Shown here in pieces: positions 7,654 through 11,968 of a stretch of 11,968 nt of DNA. The position numbers were made by a program, and so were the translations under genes. Source of the DNA: Gammaproteobacteria bacterium (lineage in GTDB: Bacteria; Pseudomonadota; Gammaproteobacteria; Pseudomonadales; Oleiphilaceae); NCBI GenBank assembly GCA_003695085.1, contig RFIV01000064.1, positions 1 to 11,968 of the forward strand. The letters are read 5' to 3'. Within the stretch, counting starts at the first letter, position 1, and each line of letters begins with the position of its first letter. A model generated the notes under the pieces. The model saw nothing but the letters and a program-made list of their open reading frames with translations, was not told where the DNA came from and searched no databases.

Positions 7654-9090
7654 CTAGTGCGCCCCCTTTTTGAACAAGACGACTTCCACTGTCTGAATCA
7701 GGATGACCAGATCCAGCAGCAGGCTTTGGTTCTTGATATAGTAGAGGTCATACCGAAGTTTTTCCTTGGTATCTTCCTCATCATCGGCATAGGCGAAACA
7801 CAACTGTGCCCAACCGGTGATTCCGGGCTTGACCCGGTGACGCTCGTTGTAATATGGAATTCTCTTGACCAGCTGCTCAACAAACACCGGACGCTCGGGC
7901 CTGGGCCCCACAAAGGCCATGTCCCCCTTGAGAACATTGAATATCTGGGGCAGTTCGTCGATGCGGACTTTTCTGATGAAGGCACCCACACGTGTCACCC
8001 GGTTGTCGTTCTTGGTTGCCCACTGTGCGCCCGATTTCTCGGCATCGATGCGCATACTGCGAAACTTGACGATTTCAAAGGGCTTGCCGCCCTCACCTAC
8101 CCGTACCTGACGGTAGAAAACCGGGGCACGCGCGCCCTCCTCCAGCTTGATGGCCAGAGCGGTCAGCACCATGAAGGGCCAGGTCACCCCCAGCAATGCG
8201 AGGCTGGCAAGCACGTCAAACAATCGCTTGCCCAGATTCCGGGCGGAGACCGTGGCGAATCCGTCAGAGAAGATCATCCAGCTCGGGTTGAGCAGATCCA
8301 GAGGGATCTTGCGCCCCTCCCTTTCGCAGAAGGTCGCGCCATCCACAATGCTGACACCAAGCATCTTGCACTCCAGCAAATCCTCGACCGGCAGCTTCTT
8401 GCGCCGGTCATCCATGGCAATCACCAGCTCATCGATTTCCGGATGATCCTGCAGATAATGATGCAGCTGCCGGTGAGGGTCGATCACCTGCTCCCCCCGA
8501 ACCGATATTTGCTCGCCATCTGTGGGAACGAAGCCCGCGAACTCGAACCCGCGCTGGTCATAAGGGTCCTTCAGATCTTCCAGCAGTTGGGCCGCACGCC
8601 TGCCTGCTCCGAGCACCAGCACCCGGCGTTTGAAGGCGTCCTCGCCCAGCACGAAGAAAAACAGACTGCGCGCAATGCCCATGCCCAGTACGGTGAGCAG
8701 GGTTGCGAAAGTCAGCACATCCGGGTTCAGATACCAGAGCCAGTCCACAAACAGCTGGTTGAGCAGCGCCAGCAGGGCCATCCCCGCGACCAGGGCCATG
8801 ATAGTTCTGAGCATCATGCCACTCATGCCCTCATGGGTTCGGGAGGGGTACACCCCCATGGCCAGCATGGTCACGAGATTAACGAGCGCGAACATCACGG
8901 CGGCGTCTGCCACGTAGGGCAGCCCCCCCATGAAGTAGCCTGTATCTCCGTAGAATCTGAAGAAAACCGCCAGATAGGTACACGACACCATGACCGCCGC
9001 ATCCAGCAGCGCAAGCATGATGTAAGGAAAGTGAATGTAGTGTCTGAAAACCCTGACATGTGTCAAAGCATGCGCTCCCGCATTTAACAT
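7654..9090 (-). CDS. Membrane sugar-1-phosphate transferase initiating EPS synthesis (TIGR03013-like, PEP-CTERM locus)
   Basis: Polyprenyl-phosphate hexose-1-phosphate transferase (WcaJ/WbaP class) expected to load the first sugar of the repeat unit on undecaprenyl phosphate. The 478-residue protein has four or five N-terminal membrane helices (about 20-150), a central nucleotide-binding-like domain with VLVLGAGRRA (157-166), and a C-terminal bacterial sugar transferase domain starting at NLGKRLFDV (about 285). That domain contains KFRSM (342-346), DELPQ (378-382), VGPRPERP (394-401) and KPGITGWAQ (421-429), all hallmark motifs. It is the first gene of the operon. The ATG at 9090 has only an adjacent AGG upstream; a TTG at 9066 has GGGAG eight bases upstream and would give a protein starting MTHVRVFRHYI, close to where family members usually begin. 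The shorter form (470 residues) is a real alternative. The initiating sugar is unknown. Confidence 0.93.
   Translation of the reverse strand: MLNAGAHALTHVRVFRHYIHFPYIMLALLDAAVMVSCTYLAVFFRFYGDTGYFMGGLPYVADAAVMFALVNLVTMLAMGVYPSRTHEGMSGMMLRTIMALVAGMALLALLNQLFVDWLWYLNPDVLTFATLLTVLGMGIARSLFFFVLGEDAFKRRVLVLGAGRRAAQLLEDLKDPYDQRGFEFAGFVPTDGEQISVRGEQVIDPHRQLHHYLQDHPEIDELVIAMDDRRKKLPVEDLLECKMLGVSIVDGATFCEREGRKIPLDLLNPSWMIFSDGFATVSARNLGKRLFDVLASLALLGVTWPFMVLTALAIKLEEGARAPVFYRQVRVGEGGKPFEIVKFRSMRIDAEKSGAQWATKNDNRVTRVGAFIRKVRIDELPQIFNVLKGDMAFVGPRPERPVFVEQLVKRIPYYNERHRVKPGITGWAQLCFAYADDEEDTKEKLRYDLYYIKNQSLLLDLVILIQTVEVVLFKKGAH
9075..9079 (-). promoter_or_regulatory. Shine-Dalgarno GGGAG for alternative TTG start of the sugar transferase gene
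   Basis: On the minus strand GGGAG is followed by eight bases and then TTG at 9066-9064, in frame with the sugar transferase. The ATG annotated at 9090 has no well-spaced ribosome binding site. This site therefore bears on which start is used; the sequence alone does not settle it. Confidence 0.35.
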
Positions 9091-9122
9091 CCTGTTTAGA
9101 GTTCATCGTATCAAAATTTTTC

Positions 9123-9161
9123 GCTTTACATAAGTTTACCAATTATCAAATTTTGTAAAGC
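9123..9161. repeat. Inverted repeat GCTTTACA/TGTAAAGC with an extra in-phase TTTAC box
   Basis: GCTTTACA at 9123-9130 and TGTAAAGC at 9154-9161 are perfect 8-bp inverted repeats separated by 23 bases. A further TTTAC lies at 9135-9139 inside. The TTTAC cores start at 9125, 9135 and (inverted) 9155, that is, 10 and 20 bp apart, so all three face the same side of the helix. They overlap the candidate promoter of the EPS operon. The arrangement resembles an operator for a dimeric or cooperative regulator; no regulator gene is in the window. Confidence 0.4.
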
Positions 9162-9169
9162 ATTGTGCC
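9142..9169 (-). promoter_or_regulatory. Candidate sigma70 promoter of the EPS operon
   Basis: On the minus strand GATAAT (9147-9142) matches five of six bases of the TATAAT -10 box. With a 16-base spacer the -35 position reads GGCACA (9169-9164), matching only the last three bases of TTGACA. A start near 9135 would give a leader of roughly 45 nt to the ATG at 9090. The region is strongly AT-rich compared with the flanking genes. The weak -35 suggests activator dependence or a different promoter (a TTTACA at 9159-9154 is another possible -35); this is a pattern match only. Confidence 0.3.
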
Positions 9170-9189
9170 CACATGGACACATTCACACT

Positions 9190-9218
9190 TTCGTTCTGAC
9201 CGCATGCATCCTTATAAT
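9190..9218 (+). promoter_or_regulatory. Candidate sigma70 promoter for tviB-cysK
   Basis: A perfect TATAAT lies at 9213-9218. With a 17-base spacer the -35 position (9190-9195) reads TTCGTT, a poor match to TTGACA, and there is no extended TGn motif. A start near 9225 would leave a leader of about 30 nt before the ATG at 9255. The -10 box is convincing; the promoter as a whole is only a prediction. Confidence 0.45.
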
Positions 9219-9245
9219 GCTTCTTTCTGAAAACGCCGTGACAAC

Positions 9246-9249
9246 AGGA
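9246..9249 (+). promoter_or_regulatory. Ribosome binding site AGGA deciding the tviB start
   Basis: AGGA is followed by five bases and the ATG at 9255. The ATG at 9249 begins inside this motif and so would lack a spaced Shine-Dalgarno. This favours 9255 as the start, giving a protein two residues shorter. Confidence 0.5.
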
Positions 9250-9254
9250 TGAAC

Positions 9255-10529
9255 ATGGATCTGAACAACATTCGGCTGGCCATTATTGGCTTGGGTTACG
9301 TGGGGCTGCCGCTGGCAGTGGAGTTTGGCAAGCGCTACCCCACCCTGGGTTTCGATATCAATCAGACGCGAGTGGACGCGCTGCGCGCAGGCCGGGACGC
9401 AACACTGGAAGTCGAAGATGAGGAATTGGCAGAAGCCAAGCACCTGTCGTTCAGTTGTGACAAGAGCGATCTCTCTGCTGCCAATGTCTACATCGTCACG
9501 GTTCCCACGCCCATTGATGCCTACAAGATCCCGGATCTCGGACCAGTACGCTCTGCCAGCCGGACGGTCGGTGAACAGCTCAAACCCGGCGATATCGTGA
9601 TCTACGAGTCCACCGTCTATCCGGGTACAACGGAAGAGGTCTGCGTGCCCATTCTCGAAGAGGTGTCCGGCCTCACGTTCAACCAGGATTTTTTCTGTGG
9701 CTACAGCCCGGAACGCATCAACCCCGGGGACAAGGAACACCGTGTGACCAATATCCTGAAGGTCACATCCGGGTCAACGCCCGAGGTTGCAGATTTCGTA
9801 GACCAGCTCTACGCATCGGTGATTACCGCCGGCACGCACAAGGCTTCTTCCATCAAGGTGGCTGAAGCCGCCAAGGTCATCGAGAATACCCAGCGGGATG
9901 TCAACATCGCGCTGATCAACGAACTGGCCATGATTTTCGAAAAACTGGGCATCGATACGCTGGAAGTATTGGAAGCCGCAGGTACCAAGTGGAACTTCCT
10001 GCCTTTTCGCCCCGGTCTGGTCGGCGGGCACTGCATCGGCGTGGACCCCTATTATCTGACCTACAAGGCCCAGGCTGCAGGCCATCATCCGGAGATGGTG
10101 TTGTCCGGTCGCCGCATCAATGACGGCATGGGTGAGTATGTGGCCGAGCGCGTGATTCGCCTGATGACACAAAAGGGCATTGCCATTTCAGGGTCGCGGG
10201 TGCTGATCATGGGCCTGACATTCAAGGAAAACTGCCCGGATATCCGCAATACCAAGGTGGTGGATCTTATCAGCACCTTCCGTGCGTACGGCACGCAGGT
10301 CGATGTCCATGACCCGTGGGCCAGCCCGGCCGAAACGGAAGAAGAATATGGCATTTCACTGGTTTCTTCTCCTGAACAGGGCGCGTATGATGCGATAGTA
10401 CTGGCTGTAGGCCACAAACAGTTCAAGGCGCTGGGCGCGACCGGCCTGCACAGGCTGGGCAAGGAGCCCCACATACTGTTTGATGTAAAGTATGTGCTCG
10501 ACAAAGCCGAGGTCGACGGCCGACTCTGA
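9255..10529 (+). CDS. tviB: UDP-N-acetylglucosamine 6-dehydrogenase, TviB/WbpA-type nucleotide sugar dehydrogenase
   Basis: NAD-dependent enzyme that oxidises C6 of a UDP-N-acetylhexosamine to the uronic acid, giving a precursor for acidic polysaccharides. The 424-residue protein has the N-terminal Rossmann motif IGLGYVGLPLA (11-21) with FDIN (33-36), then VPTPID (83-88), ESTVYPGTTEE (118-128), YSPERINPGD (150-159), KVIENTQRDVNIALINE (207-223, Lys207 and Asn211) and GGHCIGVDPYYL (257-268) with catalytic Cys260. It closes with the C-terminal UDP-binding domain (GLTFKENCPDIRNTK, 320-334). The overall pattern is that of the Vi-antigen TviB group rather than UDP-glucose dehydrogenase; substrate specificity (GlcNAc or GalNAc) is inferred. 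It is divergent from the EPS operon, sharing its 158-bp promoter region, and probably feeds that pathway. An ATG at 9249 is the alternative start. Confidence 0.93.
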   Translation: MDLNNIRLAIIGLGYVGLPLAVEFGKRYPTLGFDINQTRVDALRAGRDATLEVEDEELAEAKHLSFSCDKSDLSAANVYIVTVPTPIDAYKIPDLGPVRSASRTVGEQLKPGDIVIYESTVYPGTTEEVCVPILEEVSGLTFNQDFFCGYSPERINPGDKEHRVTNILKVTSGSTPEVADFVDQLYASVITAGTHKASSIKVAEAAKVIENTQRDVNIALINELAMIFEKLGIDTLEVLEAAGTKWNFLPFRPGLVGGHCIGVDPYYLTYKAQAAGHHPEMVLSGRRINDGMGEYVAERVIRLMTQKGIAISGSRVLIMGLTFKENCPDIRNTKVVDLISTFRAYGTQVDVHDPWASPAETEEEYGISLVSSPEQGAYDAIVLAVGHKQFKALGATGLHRLGKEPHILFDVKYVLDKAEVDGRL

Positions 10530-10546
10530 AAAACGGGAGAATAAAC

Positions 10547-11521
10547 ATGGGTCAGATTTTTGAGGATAATTCACTTTCCATCGGGCGCACGCCTCTGGTG
10601 CGTATCCGCCGGATCGTCAGCAACAACGCACGTGTCGTCGCCAAGATTGAGGGGCGGAATCCGGCCTATTCGGTCAAGTGCCGTATCGGGGCGAATATGG
10701 TTTGGGATGCCGAGAAACAAGGCAAACTGAAGCCCGGCATGACGATCGTGGAGCCTACGAGCGGCAACACAGGCATCGCCCTGGCGTTCGTGGCGGCCAG
10801 CCGCGGGTATCGTCTCGTGCTGACCATGCCGGCTTCCATGAGTCTGGAGCGCCGCAAGGTGCTGAAGGCGCTGGGCGCCGAGCTGGTGCTGACGGATCCT
10901 GCGAAGGGCATGAAGGGTGCGATTGAAAAGGCCCAGGAAATCGTTGATGCGGATCCGGACAATCACCTCATCCTCCAGCAATTCGAAAACCCCGCCAACC
11001 CGGAGATTCACGAGAAGACGACCGGGCCGGAGATCTGGGAGGACACTGACGGTGAGATTGATATTCTGGTGTCGGGTGTCGGCACCGGAGGCACCATCAC
11101 CGGCATTTCCCGCTACATCAAGCACACACAAGGCAAGGCCATTCAGAGCATTGCAGTGGAGCCCGAAGCATCCCCGGTGATTACCCAAACGCTGGCGGGC
11201 GAAACGCCCACCCCGGCTCCGCACAAGATTCAGGGCATTGGCGCCGGTTTCGTGCCCAAGAACCTCGATCTCTCCATCGTTGACGGCGTAGAACGTGTCA
11301 GTAACGAAGAGGCCATGGCCATGGCACACCGTTTGATGAAGGAAGAAGGCATTCTCGTGGGTATTTCCTGCGGTGCGGCCATGGCTGCAGCGGCGAGGCT
11401 GGCAGAAAAGCCGGAAAACGCGGGCAAGACCATCGTGGTGATCCTGCCAGATTCAGCCGAGCGCTATCTGAGCAGCCCGTTATTTGAAGGGGTCTTTTCA
11501 GAGAAGGAAATGCAGCCCTGA
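10547..11521 (+). CDS. cysK: Cysteine synthase A (O-acetylserine sulfhydrylase A)
   Basis: PLP enzyme that makes L-cysteine from O-acetylserine and sulfide in the cytoplasm. The 324-residue protein aligns by eye over its full length with E. coli CysK (start IFEDNSL, then IGxTPLVR). It has the PLP lysine in SVKCRIGAN (Lys44), the substrate loop PTSGNTG (70-76), and the phosphate-binding GVGTGGT (177-183). Near the C-terminus it reads GISCGAA (272-278) where E. coli has GISSGAA, a mild substitution close to the cofactor. GGGAG lies seven bases before the ATG. It begins 17 nt after the tviB stop with no terminator visible between, so the two are probably co-transcribed, although cysK is a housekeeping gene and the link may be only positional. 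Confidence 0.96.
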   Translation: MGQIFEDNSLSIGRTPLVRIRRIVSNNARVVAKIEGRNPAYSVKCRIGANMVWDAEKQGKLKPGMTIVEPTSGNTGIALAFVAASRGYRLVLTMPASMSLERRKVLKALGAELVLTDPAKGMKGAIEKAQEIVDADPDNHLILQQFENPANPEIHEKTTGPEIWEDTDGEIDILVSGVGTGGTITGISRYIKHTQGKAIQSIAVEPEASPVITQTLAGETPTPAPHKIQGIGAGFVPKNLDLSIVDGVERVSNEEAMAMAHRLMKEEGILVGISCGAAMAAAARLAEKPENAGKTIVVILPDSAERYLSSPLFEGVFSEKEMQP

Positions 11522-11529
11522 TATCGGTA

Positions 11530-11968
11530 TCAGGCGACCGGAGAGGTGTACACCACCTCTCCATCCTGCAATACACTTAATCGTCCCGGCTGCCATTTCT
11601 CCCATACTTCATCAACGGTCAGCGGCTGTGTGGCCAGTACGGTCACGACATCGTTCGGCGTGGTGTGCTCCGCAAAATCAATACTGATATCATCGTCAGC
11701 CAAAGTCGCCTTGCCGAACGGCGCCCGGCGCGTGATCTGGTGCAGTTGGGTGCTACAGAAAGCGTACAGTGCCCGACCGTCCGAGAGCAGCATGTTGAAA
11801 ACACCCTGTGCTGCGATCTCCCGACACTGGATAACCAATCGTTCGGCCACTGCCTGTACAGGCGGCAGCTTATCAAAGGTTTGGTGCAGATCGTTGAGCA
11901 GCCAGCAAAACAAGTGCTCGCTATCGGTATCGCCCACCGGATGGGCATGAGCCGATTCGGATAGGGCG
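11530..11968 (-). CDS. Class II glutamine amidotransferase (YafJ-like), 5' end cut by window edge
   Basis: The minus-strand frame is open from the right edge to a TGA at 11532-11530, giving 145 residues of the C-terminal part. HPVGDTDSEHLFCWLL near the visible start matches the conserved GxTDSE(x)F region of YafJ-type Ntn-hydrolase glutamine amidotransferase-like proteins, and the ending VWEKWQPGRLSVLQDGEVV also fits that family. The catalytic N-terminal cysteine and roughly the first 100 or more residues lie outside the window, so activity cannot be judged. A GTG at 11937 should not be taken as the start, because the conserved motif runs upstream of it. The gene is convergent with cysK, with eight bases between the two stops, and seems unrelated to the EPS locus. 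Confidence 0.85.
   Translation of the reverse strand, partial: ALSESAHAHPVGDTDSEHLFCWLLNDLHQTFDKLPPVQAVAERLVIQCREIAAQGVFNMLLSDGRALYAFCSTQLHQITRRAPFGKATLADDDISIDFAEHTTPNDVVTVLATQPLTVDEVWEKWQPGRLSVLQDGEVVYTSPVA
11540..11562. terminator. Perfect 9-bp hairpin just past cysK, without a T-tract
   Basis: GGAGAGGTG (11540-11548) and CACCTCTCC (11554-11562) form a perfect stem around a five-base loop, starting 19 bases after the cysK stop and lying inside the last codons of the convergent amidotransferase gene. Neither side is followed by a run of T, so it is not a standard intrinsic terminator; it may still stabilise or block the cysK transcript's 3' end. Confidence 0.3.

Noticed and set aside
7636..9087. 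Long open frame on the plus strand opposite the sugar transferase gene
   Set aside because: It lies exactly antisense to a gene with all hallmark sugar transferase motifs. Its translation is rich in His, Gln and Pro, has no recognisable domain and has no ribosome binding site pattern; it is a shadow of codon bias.
9155..9174. Possible sigma54 (-24/-12) promoter on the minus strand, GGGCAC plus TTTAC
   Set aside because: The GG element fits, but the -12 GC is replaced by TA at the required spacing, so the essential -12 dinucleotide is absent.
11935..11937. GTG as start codon of the amidotransferase gene
   Set aside because: The frame continues open to the window edge, and the family motif HPVGDTDSE begins before this codon; the true start is outside the window.

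Overview
The window looks like chromosomal DNA of a gammaproteobacterium of moderately high GC. The cysK product is very close to the enterobacterial enzyme, and the rest is an exosortase A (XrtA)-type exopolysaccharide locus of the kind found in environmental, biofilm-forming Gram-negatives with PEP-CTERM proteins. The genus cannot be fixed from the sequence alone.

Layout. Positions 9090 down to 1 on the minus strand hold one tightly packed operon of eight genes. In transcription order they are: a membrane sugar-1-phosphate transferase that starts the repeat unit; a short lipoprotein of the OPX polysaccharide-export family; a Wzz-like chain-length/co-polymerase protein; a BY-kinase-like cytoplasmic partner with a degenerate P-loop; an outer-membrane beta-barrel of the PEP-CTERM-associated type; a NodB-type polysaccharide deacetylase; a GT2 glycosyltransferase; and XrtA itself fused to an EpsI-type domain, which runs off the left edge. 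From the chain-length gene onward every junction overlaps by 1 to 8 nt. A 158-bp AT-rich divergent region (9091-9248) follows, with promoter-like elements and phased TTTAC boxes. On the plus strand come a TviB-type UDP-GlcNAc 6-dehydrogenase gene and, 17 nt later, cysK. cysK meets the 3' end of a minus-strand class II glutamine amidotransferase gene that is cut by the right edge.

How the genes fit together (inference). TviB supplies a UDP-linked uronic acid precursor. The sugar transferase loads the first sugar on undecaprenyl phosphate and the GT2 enzyme adds to it. The Wzz-like protein and its ATPase-like partner control polymer length. The short OPX lipoprotein, which lacks the C-terminal membrane helix of Wza, probably joins the beta-barrel protein to form a composite outer-membrane exit. 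The deacetylase modifies the polymer, and XrtA cleaves or anchors PEP-CTERM proteins that associate with it. Flippase (Wzx), polymerase (Wzy), further glycosyltransferases and PEP-CTERM substrates are not in the window and may lie beyond position 1.

The points most worth following are the loss of the Walker A lysine in the kinase-like protein, the candidate composite export channel, the absence of the usual ExeA-like ATPase gene from its expected place, and the phased boxes overlapping the operon promoter region. There is no intergenic gap above 300 bases, and I saw no RNA gene, mobile element or CRISPR array.
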